From CAYSFW01 sp964620675 (GTDB lineage Bacteria; Pseudomonadota; Gammaproteobacteria; UWMA-0217), in NCBI GenBank assembly GCA_964620675.1, contig CAZUJU010000014.1, forward strand, positions 1-64,000: DNA of 64,000 bases, read 5' to 3'. The notes beneath the pieces were generated by a model. The model saw only the letters and a list, made by a program, of their open reading frames with translations. It ran no database searches and was not told the origin of the DNA. The translations under genes were made by a program, and so were the position numbers. Positions 44,063 through 53,281 of the stretch are shown one piece after another. How positions within the stretch are numbered: position 1 is the first letter of the stretch; each line of letters begins with the position of its first letter.

Positions 44063-44916
44063 GCCACACCACGTTGATTGCATCGCGACCGCTTCGGCAG
44101 CATCTCGACGCACCGGATTGGCGCGTTTTCGACTGCCGCTTCGACCTCTTCGACCCCGCTAAAGGGCGACGCAGTTATCAGGAAAGCCATATCCCCGGCT
44201 CCGTTTACGCCGATCTCGACCACGATCTTTCGGGTCCGATCGCACTTGATAGCGGGCGCCACCCGCTACCGGCCGCAGCGCACTTCACGCGTTGGCTGGG
44301 TGCGCAGGGAGTCGGACCCAATACCCAGGTCGTGGTCTACGATGACGCGCAAGGCGCCATCGCGGTACGGCTCTGGTGGATGCTCAAGTGGCTCGGACAC
44401 GAGGCGGTCGCGCTGCTGGATGGAGGTTGGCAAGGCTGGCTTGGCGAGGGCAACCCGCACGACGCGCAGGTGCCTACACCACAACCAGCCGAATTTCGCG
44501 CCCACTGCGACACCTCTCGCGTGATCGATACGCCAGCGCTGGAACGCGCGTTAGCGTGTGATCAGATCCGCCTGATCGATGTGCGCACGGCGATGCGATT
44601 TCGCGGCGAACAGGAACCCATCGATCCCATCGCCGGGCATATTCCCGGCGCGGTCAACCTGCCGTACGCGGAACACCTTGATCACAACGGCCGCTTTTAC
44701 TCGCCCGCCGAATTGCGCCGACGTTACCGACCGATCTTGGGCGACGACAGCGCAGCCAATGCCGTGTTCATGTGCGGTTCTGGGGTCACGGCTTGCCATG
44801 GCCTGCTCGCGCTGGAACACGCCAGACTCGGTCGGGCACGCCTGTACCCGGGGTCCTGGAGCGAGTGGATTCGCGATCCGCGACGCGCGGTCACCTCGGG
44901 CGACGCGCTTAAATAG
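44059..44916 (+). CDS. sseA: SseA-type 3-mercaptopyruvate/thiosulfate sulfurtransferase
   Basis: 285 residues with two rhodanese domains. The first has no catalytic Cys (an Asp pair stands in that loop), and the second carries Cys239 in CGSGVTA. The CG[ST]GVTA loop is the mercaptopyruvate sulfurtransferase type. It moves sulfur from mercaptopyruvate to thiols or cyanide in the cytoplasm. Translation is coupled to the antiporter gene, an uncommon partner. Confidence 0.92.
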   Translation: MSHTTLIASRPLRQHLDAPDWRVFDCRFDLFDPAKGRRSYQESHIPGSVYADLDHDLSGPIALDSGRHPLPAAAHFTRWLGAQGVGPNTQVVVYDDAQGAIAVRLWWMLKWLGHEAVALLDGGWQGWLGEGNPHDAQVPTPQPAEFRAHCDTSRVIDTPALERALACDQIRLIDVRTAMRFRGEQEPIDPIAGHIPGAVNLPYAEHLDHNGRFYSPAELRRRYRPILGDDSAANAVFMCGSGVTACHGLLALEHARLGRARLYPGSWSEWIRDPRRAVTSGDALK

Positions 44917-45090
44917 AGCGCGGCACGGCCGCCGGATAAGCGATGAACAGGTGGTGGGGTCGTTTCAGATCCCAACCGTATCGAACCGATGGGAAATCGC
45001 CTAGCTGCGATCAAACGCTTAGGGCGCAGCGCGTTGGCCCTTGCGACGACACTGCTACGAAGTTGGAAAGGTATAGCTCAGCAACCGTTC

Positions 45091-45134
45091 CTCGCGGCCG
45101 GAAAGCGGCGATAGGCCGCTCCGGTCGTCGCGAG
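45091..45134. terminator. Long imperfect hairpin between convergent sseA and the RRM gene
   Basis: Arms CTCGCGGCCGGAAAGCGGC and GCCGCTCCGGTCGTCGCGAG pair with small bulges around a short loop. Its position between two gene ends suggests a bidirectional terminator. The T-run is weak. Confidence 0.5.
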
Positions 45135-45140
45135 CCTGAC

Positions 45141-45407
45141 TCAGCGTCCGCGCGCGCGTCCGCGAATCTTCGGTTTGTCCTCATTCACACGGATCGCGCT
45201 CCCGAGGAAGGTCTGACCGTCGAGACCGGCGATCGCCGCCCGTGCCTCGTGCCCCTCCATGTCAACGGTGGCGAAGCCGCGACAGCGGCCGGTAAAGATG
45301 TCGCGCGACAGATCCAGAGCCCGCACCTTGCCGTATTGGCTGAATAATTGGAGCAGATCGTCTTCTTTGGTCTCCGGTGCAAGGTTTCTGATATGCATTC
45401 GTTTCAC
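45141..45407 (-). CDS. RRM-type RNA-binding protein
   Basis: 88 residues with a GTG start after GGAGAG. One RNA recognition motif: RNP2 is MHIRNL and RNP1 is CRGFATVDM. The basic tail (PKIRGRARGR) would aid RNA binding. Such single-RRM proteins in bacteria are often cold-induced. It lies 36 bases downstream of a DEAD-box helicase gene on the same strand, an RNA-remodelling pair. Confidence 0.93.
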   Translation of the reverse strand: MKRMHIRNLAPETKEDDLLQLFSQYGKVRALDLSRDIFTGRCRGFATVDMEGHEARAAIAGLDGQTFLGSAIRVNEDKPKIRGRARGR

Positions 45408-45443
45408 AGGCTTCTCTCCAGATAAATCGTGAATCTTCGGGTT

Positions 45444-46709
45444 TCAACGTCCCCGCGCACGCTCCGAACGTGCCCGCGACCGGGTCGGCGTACCGCCGCC
45501 GTCCAGCCATTGGGTTTGCCCATCAGGGCGCACGTCCGAACGTATGCCGCGTGGATGGCGCGTGGCCTCAGCGCGCCGGCTCGGCTCAAATCCATCCCGC
45601 ACCGAGGTGGGGATATCCGTGTTCAATAGACGCTTAATCGCAAGAAATCTCGAACGATCTTCGGCGCACACCAACGATGTTGCAGTGCCGGCACGACCGC
45701 CGCGCCCGGTACGACCGATGCGGTGCACGTAATCTTCCGGGTTATTCGGCAGATCATAGTTCACAACATGCGGGAGTTCATGAATGTCAATCCCGCGCGC
45801 CGCAACATCCGTCGCCACCAACGCCCGAACCGAGTTGCATTTGAACGCTTCGAGCGCGCGCGTTCGGGCCAACTGGGTCTTTTCGCCATGGATCGCCGTC
45901 GCACAGATGCCGCAGCGCGCGAGTTCTCCGGCAAGCACGTCAGCCCCGCGCCGAGTGCTGGTAAATACCAACACCTGCGACCAGGATTGCGAGTCGATCA
46001 GGTGCGCCAACAGCGCGCGCTTACTTCCGGCGTCGACGAGATAAGCGGCCTGCCGAACGCTGACGGGCGTGGCATTCTGAGCGGCGACATCCATTTCAAT
46101 GGGAGCGTTCAAAAAACGCTTCGCCAGGGCGCGAATCGGACCCGATAATGTCGCCGAAAGCAACAGCGTCTGCCGCTGCGCGGGGAGCAGGGCTACGATG
46201 CGTTCGATCACCGGGTAAAACCCCATGTCGAGCATGCGGTCTGCCTCATCAAGCACCAGGATTTCCACGTTACTGAGGTCAATATTGCGCCGCGCAACAT
46301 GATCTTCAAGTCGCCCCGGAGTCGCGACAACGATATCGACCCCGCGGCGCAAGACCCTGGCTTGTTCTGCCAGACTCACGCCGCCGAACACGCTGGCCAG
46401 GCGCAATGGCAGATGGCGACCATAGCGATCGACGCTCGCCGCGACCTGATCAGCGAGTTCGCGGGTAGGCGTCAGCAGCAGCGCGCGCACCCGGCGACTG
46501 CCGCCGTTCGCGTTTGCCATCAACCGGTGCAGGATCGGTAATGTGAAAGCCGCCGTCTTGCCGGTGCCCGTCTGGGCGCTGGCCAAGAGGTCTCGACCTG
46601 AAAGAATCCTGGGTATCGCCTCGGCTTGGATCGCGGTCGGCACGGTGTAACCTTGCTCGGCCACCGCACGCAACAATCTTTCCTCAAGGCCAAGAGAACC
46701 AAAACTCAT
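45444..46709 (-). CDS. DEAD-box RNA helicase (RhlE-like)
   Basis: 421 residues. Q-motif region GYTVPTAIQAEAIP, motif I AQTGTGKT, motif II DEAD in LVLDEADRMLDMG, motif III SAT, motif VI HRIGRTGR. The C-terminal tail is short and basic (Arg/Gly/Thr-rich), as in RhlE-like helicases. It unwinds RNA in ribosome assembly or mRNA decay, notably in the cold. Co-transcribed with the RRM protein. Confidence 0.95.
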   Translation of the reverse strand: MSFGSLGLEERLLRAVAEQGYTVPTAIQAEAIPRILSGRDLLASAQTGTGKTAAFTLPILHRLMANANGGSRRVRALLLTPTRELADQVAASVDRYGRHLPLRLASVFGGVSLAEQARVLRRGVDIVVATPGRLEDHVARRNIDLSNVEILVLDEADRMLDMGFYPVIERIVALLPAQRQTLLLSATLSGPIRALAKRFLNAPIEMDVAAQNATPVSVRQAAYLVDAGSKRALLAHLIDSQSWSQVLVFTSTRRGADVLAGELARCGICATAIHGEKTQLARTRALEAFKCNSVRALVATDVAARGIDIHELPHVVNYDLPNNPEDYVHRIGRTGRGGRAGTATSLVCAEDRSRFLAIKRLLNTDIPTSVRDGFEPSRRAEATRHPRGIRSDVRPDGQTQWLDGGGTPTRSRARSERARGR

Positions 46710-46990
46710 TCATATTGCTCGCTAAACATAACACCACGGAACCCCGCGCCGGGTGCCACAGGGAGGTTGTATCGGGGATTGGCCTGGAAAATGGTTACTC
46801 CGCGACCGGTTTGCGAATACCAGTCGGGAAAACGCGTTGCGAATCTTGCGGTACTCGAAGCGCCGAAGTCGGGGCTCAGTTCAAACTGGGAGCGGAGGCT
46901 ACCACAGCGGGCATAAAACTACTAATCCTTTCGAGATACGCAACGCGCCCGTCACCCATTGCGACACCGGTCCGAAAGCGGGACCGAGGC

Positions 46991-47401
46991 CTAGTCGCCG
47001 CGTTCACCGAGCAAAGACTTCAGCGCGGCAAACGGATTGTGCGTTGCCACCGCGGCCGGACGATCATCCGCGGCCACGCCGACGCCTTTGACGAACTCAC
47101 CGTACTTCTGGTGTTCGAAGTCATGACAGTAGAGACACAGATTCTCCCAATTACTGCCGTCGGGCGGATTATTATCGTGATTGTGATCCTTGTGATGGAC
47201 CGTCAATTCGTGCAGGTTGGTACGCGTGAACTCACGCCCACAGCGACCGCACACCCACGGGTGCAAACGCAGTGATTGCTCGCGATAACCCGCGATCCGC
47301 TCCTCGGCCGCGCGGCGTGCGGCAAGGACGACTTGATCGAGTTTGCCGGCGTCGATTTTCTTCGGTGCCTTACGCGCCGGATCAATTTTGTGCTTGGTCA
47401 T
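46991..47401 (-). CDS. YajD family HNH nuclease-like protein
   Basis: 136 residues from the ATG at 47399-47401. The zinc-finger/HNH core reads CGRCGREF, then LHELTVHHKDHNHDNNP, SNWENLCLYCHDFEHQKYGE. The N-terminal part is basic (APKKIDAGKL...). The biological role of YajD is not established. It lies downstream of the small gene at 47427 by 25 bases. Confidence 0.9.
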   Translation of the reverse strand: MTKHKIDPARKAPKKIDAGKLDQVVLAARRAAEERIAGYREQSLRLHPWVCGRCGREFTRTNLHELTVHHKDHNHDNNPPDGSNWENLCLYCHDFEHQKYGEFVKGVGVAADDRPAAVATHNPFAALKSLLGERGD

Positions 47402-47426
47402 CAGTCGTTCCGGAAACTCCAATCGA

Positions 47427-47741
47427 TCATAATGAGGATTTTAACCCGACCCAAGCCCGCGGAAAATCCCGGGACTGTCCGATATCGGCGGTGGATTCCG
47501 CCTTGCAGGTTGGCCCGCCTTCGCGCGCGTCATAAACGGCCATGATCGACTTGAGTTCCGCCAACACTTTCCGCTGCTCTTCTCCATTCAGGTCGGCGAC
47601 CACTGGAGGCAGTTCGCCGCGTTCCATGGCCGCAATCACCCCATAAACCGCCGCGCAGCCCGAACTGCAAATGCGCTCCACATAGCGATCGAGAACCGGT
47701 TCAAGCAGGTGCTGATGTTGGACACCCATGGTGGAGACCAT
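47427..47741 (-). CDS. Small hypothetical protein upstream of yajD
   Basis: 104 residues from the ATG at 47739-47741 after a GGGG site; an ATG at 47729 is also possible. The readable core is HLLEPVLDRYVERICSSGCAAVYGVIAAMERG, then DLNGEEQRKVLAELKSIMAVYD, a compact helical protein with a Cys pair. No family recognised. Close spacing to yajD suggests an operon. Confidence 0.6.
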   Translation of the reverse strand: MVSTMGVQHQHLLEPVLDRYVERICSSGCAAVYGVIAAMERGELPPVVADLNGEEQRKVLAELKSIMAVYDAREGGPTCKAESTADIGQSRDFPRAWVGLKSSL

Positions 47742-47944
47742 AACCCCATTTTGCGGTTAATCGGAACGCGCGGCGCGCCCTGGCGATCACAACCCTACGC
47801 TACCAAACCCAGCGGGATATACAAGGACATTGCGCAGAAACCCGGTCCATTTCCTGGCAAATTCGCTCCGGAATGCCGAACTCACGTTTTTCGCACCGCC
47901 TAAACCATACTGCCCTGGGCGATACCGTTCGTCGATCGATTCGA

Positions 47945-49108
47945 TCAGATACCGAATTCCGGCAATCCGACATAAAAGCCCGGCGTGAAGCGCAGGTTGG
48001 CCAGTCGCGGCGCGACCGATCGATCCCAGCGCGCCTGCGCACGCCGTTTTAGAGGACTCATGTGTGAATTCGCATATCGGCAGATCTCGAACATCGGCGT
48101 CTCGCTGGTCGCCCAGCGCTGTTTGTACTCCGGGAACTGGTGACCCCAGTCGAGTTGCCGCAGGCCGCGCGCGATGGAGTCTTTGACGATTAACGCGTCC
48201 AGTGCCAACCCAGGGCTCGCGTCCCGCAGGGCCTTGTCGAATCCCGACGACGCGATCCAGGACTTGCCGGCGCGGGCATGTCCCCACGAAAATGCGACCG
48301 GACGGTTGTCGACGTACAGCACGCCCAGATCAAGTATGCCGCGCCCGGCCAACGCGCGTGAGGATTCGCGAAAGAAGCCGCTCTGGTCGGCATCACAGAT
48401 CGCATGACCGTGCGCGGCCGAACCCTGCCAGCTCAAGCTCGATACCCGCAAAGCATCCTCAATGACGCGTTCAAGCAACACCGGATCGTCCGCGGGATCT
48501 AACCCCACCCGCCTCATCACGACCTCCCCGGATGCCTCCAGGTTCTTGACGCAACGCCGAATATTGCTGCGGTGGTTGCGGTTCCGCGACGCCAAGTAAT
48601 CCTCCCAGCTCGCCGGCAAATCAATTACCAGCGAAGGATCCATTGCCCGCTCGACGATCCGTGACGCGCCCGTTGTAGCGCCGCCGCGACATTGCGGGCA
48701 GGAATCCTCTGGCAGCTTTTCACAGACCAAGTAATCCCAGCGAAGATGGTATGCTCGCACCCAGTCCGCCGCCATCGCCACGATCGGCACCCCCTTGGCA
48801 CGCGGTAGACCACAACCGGTGTTCACATTGGCGGGACCGTCACCAAAGAGCTCGAGCTGGGTCGCCAACGCATGGCGCCGAGCCACCAGCGGAACGATAG
48901 CCATCGGGCCTTGCGCATCGATGGCAACGCAGATAAACACCCCATCAACCGACGGAAAGTGCTTGAGGTACGCATGGATCCAATCGTAGGCGTAATACGG
49001 CGACGCGTCCGACGCCTCGAACAGCCGGCGATAACTCGGCTCGTAAGCCTCAAGTTCCGGCAGCGTTGAGATCACGTGAAATCGCGTGCCTGGTTTGGTC
49101 GTCGTCAT
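47945..49108 (-). CDS. GNAT/FemAB-like N-acetyltransferase (BcsL/CelD-type)
   Basis: 387 residues. The C-terminal half has the GNAT_6 signature: SWEDYLASRNRNHRSNIRR, later GVLYVDNRPVAFSWGHARAG and SPGLALDALIVKDSI, DWGHQFPEYKQRW. Such proteins are often linked with polysaccharide or cellulose-like polymer modification. A Cys pair (CPQCRGG) lies near residue 140. The divergent glycosyltransferase at 49497 may fit an envelope polysaccharide theme. Confidence 0.85.
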   Translation of the reverse strand: MTTTKPGTRFHVISTLPELEAYEPSYRRLFEASDASPYYAYDWIHAYLKHFPSVDGVFICVAIDAQGPMAIVPLVARRHALATQLELFGDGPANVNTGCGLPRAKGVPIVAMAADWVRAYHLRWDYLVCEKLPEDSCPQCRGGATTGASRIVERAMDPSLVIDLPASWEDYLASRNRNHRSNIRRCVKNLEASGEVVMRRVGLDPADDPVLLERVIEDALRVSSLSWQGSAAHGHAICDADQSGFFRESSRALAGRGILDLGVLYVDNRPVAFSWGHARAGKSWIASSGFDKALRDASPGLALDALIVKDSIARGLRQLDWGHQFPEYKQRWATSETPMFEICRYANSHMSPLKRRAQARWDRSVAPRLANLRFTPGFYVGLPEFGI

Positions 49109-49496
49109 GATTCACCCCGGTTATTGCGTTCGCCGCCACTGTAGCCTGGCGCGGAATCGCAGTTTTCAATCTTATCTTCTGTGGAAATAACCCTGACCGA
49201 TCAGGATCAAATGTCGCCCTGCACGGGCCGGAGCCGAAAACTCGACCGGCTGCGGGCTGCTGGTCCGCAAATCTACTCAGTACGAGCGATTGTTTCCTAA
49301 ACCAGGTTCACAATTTAAAACAAACCGGTAAAACTCGGATAGGCGCGTGACGTACGCGATCCCCAACCCGGTGCGGCGGTAACGTAAACTGTGACTGCGC
49401 TCCGTGCCCACGCGGTGCCCGGGCGGCATACTCTGCGCGATTTCCCGTACACCGCGCCTACCCTTTGGCGCGCCGAAACTCGACAGGAGCCCACCG
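49109..49496. other. Divergent region between the GNAT and GT14 genes
   Basis: About 390 bases with no gene. AT content rises near 49290-49340. An AGGAG site precedes the GT14 start. No other element is clear. Confidence 0.4.
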
Positions 49497-50357
49497 ATGC
49501 GAATCGCCTACCTCATCACGGCCACCACGACGGCCGCGCAGTTAACCCGCCTGATCGATCGCATCGCCGCCGACGAGAGCACTTTTTTCGTCCATGTCGA
49601 CAAACGTCGCGACGATCTGCTGAACGAGGCGCGCACCTCGCTGGCGGGACGCGACGAGATCCATTGGGTGAGCGAGCGCTATGCAACCTGGCCGGCGCAT
49701 ATCAACTACGTCAATGCGGTGCTCGCCGCGATGCGCGCGTTGAGCGCCGCGGCAATCGATTACGAGTACGCGATTCTCCTCACCGACGAGGATTATCCGA
49801 TCAAGTCCAACCCCGCCATCGCGGACTTTCTGCGCGCGCATCAAGGTCGGAATTTCATCAACTACGCCCGCGTCGACGGCAAGGATCACGTCTGGGCGGA
49901 CTGGGGTCCACCGTCAAACGGTATTACCCGTCTCGCGCACTGGCACCTCGTGGTGCACTCGCGCCTGCTCCTGCGCCTGCCGATGCGGCGCAAAATCCCC
50001 TGCGGTCATATCGGTTACATCGGCTACCAATGGTGGAATCTGACCCCTGCCGCGGTCGAGCACTGCGTGCGCTTCATCGCCGAACACCCCGACTACCTAC
50101 GCTTTTTCCGCAACGCGTACATGACCGACGAGGTGTTTTTTCAGACCCTGCTGATGAACTCCCCGCTGCGAGACACGCTCGTGAACGACAACCTGCGCCA
50201 TATCCATCCCGAGCCGTTTCCGAACCACTTCAAATGCATCGACGCGGACAACCTCGACGCGTTGCAGCGTTCACCCGCCCTGTTCGCACGGCGCTTTTGC
50301 GACGGCCCGCAAGCCGCGGTGCTCGACACCATCGACCGTACGCTGCTGAATTCCTGA
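49497..50357 (+). CDS. GT14 (core-2/I-branching type) beta-1,6-N-acetylglucosaminyltransferase-like
   Basis: 286 residues from the ATG at 49497 after AGGAG. The N-terminus reads MRIAYLITATTTAAQLTRLI, then TFFVHVDKR, ILLTDEDYPIKS, IGYQWWNLTPAAVEHC and MTDEVFFQTLL, which is the GT14/Branch family pattern. Family members add GlcNAc or xylose in a beta-1,6 or related linkage. Bacterial ones usually act on surface glycans. It is followed by a terminator. No other glycan genes adjoin. Confidence 0.88.
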   Translation: MRIAYLITATTTAAQLTRLIDRIAADESTFFVHVDKRRDDLLNEARTSLAGRDEIHWVSERYATWPAHINYVNAVLAAMRALSAAAIDYEYAILLTDEDYPIKSNPAIADFLRAHQGRNFINYARVDGKDHVWADWGPPSNGITRLAHWHLVVHSRLLLRLPMRRKIPCGHIGYIGYQWWNLTPAAVEHCVRFIAEHPDYLRFFRNAYMTDEVFFQTLLMNSPLRDTLVNDNLRHIHPEPFPNHFKCIDADNLDALQRSPALFARRFCDGPQAAVLDTIDRTLLNS

Positions 50358-50369
50358 ACTGCGCGAGTA

Positions 50370-50393
50370 ACCCGCGCCACGGCGGGTATTTTC
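50370..50393 (+). terminator. Terminator after the GT14 gene
   Basis: Stem ACCCGC / GCGGGT with a 6-base loop, followed by ATTTTC. The T-tract also coincides with the terminal ATTTTCACAGGCTCT of the MITE-like element. Confidence 0.5.
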
Positions 50394-50403
50394 ACAGGCT
50401 CTC
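50388..50403. repeat. Solo end of the MITE-like element
   Basis: ATTTTCACAGGCTCT matches the right end of the element at 53282-53467. No other part of the element is visible here. It lies right after the stop of the small membrane protein, as in the other locus where it supplies a stop codon. Confidence 0.4.
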
Positions 50404-50617
50404 AGGTCGCGCGCGACAGAATCCACCAGACGAGCACCCCGGCGATCACGCTCAACAGCCCGAACCCCAGCACCGCGGCCAGCACCAGCGCGCCGAGGTT
50501 CCCCTCTTTCGCCTCGCGCATCAAGATCGTGATCACGTAGATCTTGAACGCAATGATGCAGCCAATCCCCAGCGCCACCGACCACGCATTGAAGGTTGCA
50601 AGATCCCAGCTCAACAT
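50402..50617 (-). CDS. Small two-helix membrane protein
   Basis: 71 residues. Two hydrophobic segments (ALGIGCIIAFKIYVITILM and GALVLAAVLGFGLLSVIAGVLVWWIL) flank a charged turn (REAKEGN). No named family recognised. It is convergent with the GT14 gene. The ribosome site is weak, but the composition is that of a real membrane protein. Confidence 0.55.
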   Translation of the reverse strand: MLSWDLATFNAWSVALGIGCIIAFKIYVITILMREAKEGNLGALVLAAVLGFGLLSVIAGVLVWWILSRAT

Positions 50618-51268
50618 CGCTACGCTCGCGGTCTACGTGAAGACACCACAGACAGAATTGCAAACAGCACCCAAATTCAAACGGTGCAGAACGAAATTGA
50701 ACAACTTCGTGGCTAATCTGATCGATGTGCTCAGATTCTACGCGTCGCCGCAATCAATACATTGATTTTTTACATACATTTCCGTCGGACTGCTTTCGAG
50801 CGACCGGACTCGTCCTTTTTGTCGACAATTCGCAGTGAACCGAATCAAGCGTTTAACCTAGAATCCTCGGTTGGACGCGCCCGAATGCGCGGTATTCGGG
50901 GTGCAGGGACGAATCCGCGGGAAGCGTTTTTTGACCGCCGAAGCCAAGCCCGCAGGGTGGTAAGCGCTCAAGTCTATTATCAGCGCTCGCGCTGGTATCG
51001 CGTTACCAGGGCAGAATTTCAAGTGGCAGCTTTAGATGCTGTTTTATCGCGACAATAATCGGCTTTTCCGATTATGCGATAAATCATGAAGTTGGCTATC
51101 TTATTGAGTTATCCAGTGAAGTTCCACCATGTGGTGAATGCCTTGACCGCTGTTCGCCACCCACAACGACGCAGATTTGTTGTTCCATTTCCCGGCGCGA
51201 ATCAGAGGACTTCGGGTACGATAACAGCGTCGATCAACAGAATCTCGATGTGCAGCTTCCCAATTCTC
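50618..51268. other. Gene-poor, lower-GC stretch
   Basis: About 650 bases with no gene I can support; a 98-codon frame at 50762-51058 has no family look. GC is clearly below the rest of the window: 51061-51120 has 22 G+C in 60. A small hairpin (ATAATCGG / CCGATTAT around CTTTT) is at 51055-51075. Confidence 0.45.
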
Positions 51269-51997
51269 TTAGGCGCTTACCCGTGCCGATGCGATACCGA
51301 CGAGAGGTGACTCCTCTGATAGGTCTTCCGGCAATCGAAACGTAGCGCTCTGAACAATTTCCCGCATGAGTTGCTGACGATATTCCTGAAGGGAGATTTC
51401 TACTGATCCGAACTGTTCAAGGAATGCCGTCTGAAACTGAACATCGTGCATCTTGAAGCCTTGATCCCGTAGTATCTGAAACGTGTGCACAAACGCCACC
51501 TTACCCGCATCACGCACACGATGAAATTGACTTTCCCCCGCGAAAAATCGCCCGATTGCGACACCGTATAATCCACCTACAAGTGCTCCGCCCTGCCATG
51601 CCTCAACGGAATGCGCAACACCCATTTCATGGAGCTCGTTATACACTCGAATGAACTCGTCATTTATCCACGTTTCCCTTCGCTCCGCGCACGCGCGAAT
51701 GACCTGATCAAAGGCAGTATCGACGCGAATTTCAAAGACTCGCTGCCTCACCAGGCGCGCCAAGTTCTTAGGCACGCTATGGGACTCGATAGGAATCAGA
51801 CAACGTCGTGCTGGTGCAAGCCAGTGGACCCGCCCTTGGGCATCAGGCATCGGAAAGTACCCATTCACGTACGCCTTGATCACGGCCTCTTTGTTAAAAC
51901 CGAACGCGTCGAGGGCAATTTGCTCACCAACTTCGAGACCACCCGAGACTCGTGGTAGCAATATTCGTGCTGCTCGTCGAACAAAAGGGGATAGCAT
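51269..51997 (-). CDS. aat: Leucyl/phenylalanyl-tRNA-protein transferase
   Basis: 242 residues. Signatures: AYVNGYFPMPD (family GxFPM), RETWINDEFIRVYNELHEMGVAHSVEAW, GGLYGVAIGRFFAGES, and later FQTAFLEQFGSVEI. The enzyme puts Leu or Phe on proteins beginning with Lys or Arg, marking them for ClpAP. The usual FxGESMF is changed to FFAGESQF, and some other positions are also divergent. It lies in a lower-GC patch without clp genes nearby, so it may be a second or transferred copy. Confidence 0.85.
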   Translation of the reverse strand: MLSPFVRRAARILLPRVSGGLEVGEQIALDAFGFNKEAVIKAYVNGYFPMPDAQGRVHWLAPARRCLIPIESHSVPKNLARLVRQRVFEIRVDTAFDQVIRACAERRETWINDEFIRVYNELHEMGVAHSVEAWQGGALVGGLYGVAIGRFFAGESQFHRVRDAGKVAFVHTFQILRDQGFKMHDVQFQTAFLEQFGSVEISLQEYRQQLMREIVQSATFRLPEDLSEESPLVGIASARVSA

Positions 51998-52153
51998 TGA
52001 TCATCTCCAGGTTAAACGCGCGATTTCGATTGAGTGGAAATTTTGGGGTACCGTTCCATTGACCTCGGAACGTTAAGCAGTCGACGCCCCATGGACAAGG
52101 AATTAAGTTCGAAATCGCGACATAGGTCTAGAACTGGCCACAGAACAAGTTAC

Positions 52154-53278
52154 TTACCTCACTCGATACCCTGCCAATTCGACGTACCCGCGCCCGATTA
52201 CAGCGTCGTGTTCATCCAAGACATCGACCGCGCCTTCCCAATAGCGGACGCTGAGGTCCATTTCCTGAGCGTTGAAAACAGGGCGTACGGTGAGCGCCCT
52301 TCCGATCCGAGGCAGGTGTAGTCGCCACGCGGCCGGGTAGCGCACCCCACTCGGGCTGGTCCAGTGCTCGGTCACGCGCACAGCCAAATCGTCCGAAGCC
52401 AGGCTCAATGTCGAGGCGCCGTTCGAAATGCTTCCCTTGCTGTGCGGATCAACCCCGCCGTCGCGCTGCCGCAACTGGTAGAACATCAGATCGGTGCCGT
52501 CATCAAGCTGCAACGCGAACCAGTCCCAGCCGACTTGATCCGGCCCGAGGGCGCTGGTGCTCCATTCGCGGTCGAGCCAGGCCAGCCCCGACACCGGATG
52601 GCGCTCGCCGTCGAGTTCGATCTCACCGCGGGCGCGCAAGCGCGGAATCGAGTAGTAGTAGGACGCGTTGCCCGGCTCCGCGCTCTTTTGACTGAGCCCG
52701 CGCTCACCTTGCAACACCACCGCCCGCTCCGGCGTCAGCGCGAGCCGCAGCGCAACCCCCTGCTCCGCGGCCTCGATCCGCCATTCGGCGGTGGTATCGG
52801 TGGGGATGAGCACCCGCCAGTCATCGAGCCAAACCTCGGTCGGCGACGGCGTCGCACCGGCCAACCCGGCCGCGCCGCGCGCGTAGCGCTCGAACGCGCG
52901 ATGGCGTGCGCGCTTACCGTCGCTCAGCGCGAAATGCGCCATCCAGACCGTATCGGTCGCCCACGCCGACGCGCGCACGGTTGGCGACGGCGATAGCTGG
53001 ATGCGGAAAAAGGTCAGCTGAAAGCCGAATCGCCGCCCATCCGCGCCAGCGAGATTGCCGGTGAAATACCACCATTCGTTACGAAAGCCGGGGTGCGCGG
53101 CGTGGTCCGCCGGAAACGCGAACGCCCGCGGCGTCTCGGCGCGAAGGAAGCCCGGATCGGCGGCACCACCGAGCGCGCTGGCGACATCGATCGCATCGGA
53201 TGGCGCGGGTGGCGGCTGTGAACACGCCGCCGCACCGGCCGCGAAAACGATTGCCAGCACCCATCCGCGCATCGTCAT
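52154..53278 (-). CDS. AttH-like lipocalin/carotenoid hydratase-type lipoprotein
   Basis: 374 residues. The signal peptide ends in the lipobox AAAC (Cys19), so it is a lipoprotein. Conserved text: HPGFRNEWWYFTGNL, FGFQLTFFR, GLAWLDREWS, QVGWDWFALQLDDGTDLMFYQLR, typical of the AttH/CrtC-like double-lipocalin family. With the ABC ATPase and permease upstream on the same strand it forms an AttEFGH-type transporter operon. The transported substrate is unknown, perhaps a lipid or hydrophobic small molecule. Confidence 0.9.
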   Translation of the reverse strand: MTMRGWVLAIVFAAGAAACSQPPPAPSDAIDVASALGGAADPGFLRAETPRAFAFPADHAAHPGFRNEWWYFTGNLAGADGRRFGFQLTFFRIQLSPSPTVRASAWATDTVWMAHFALSDGKRARHRAFERYARGAAGLAGATPSPTEVWLDDWRVLIPTDTTAEWRIEAAEQGVALRLALTPERAVVLQGERGLSQKSAEPGNASYYYSIPRLRARGEIELDGERHPVSGLAWLDREWSTSALGPDQVGWDWFALQLDDGTDLMFYQLRQRDGGVDPHSKGSISNGASTLSLASDDLAVRVTEHWTSPSGVRYPAAWRLHLPRIGRALTVRPVFNAQEMDLSVRYWEGAVDVLDEHDAVIGRGYVELAGYRVR

Positions 53279-53281
53279 CCC

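Noticed and set aside
45068..45140. tRNA-like start GGTATAGCTCAGC
   Set aside because: No T-arm (GTTCGAATCC-type) or matching acceptor stem follows; the downstream part is a terminator-like hairpin.
50762..51058. 98-codon frame in the low-GC patch
   Set aside because: No recognisable family, no ribosome site, and irregular composition.
51055..51075. Small hairpin ATAATCGG-CTTTT-CCGATTAT as a terminator
   Set aside because: No supportable gene ends before it on either strand and no T-run follows; it may be chance in AT-richer DNA.
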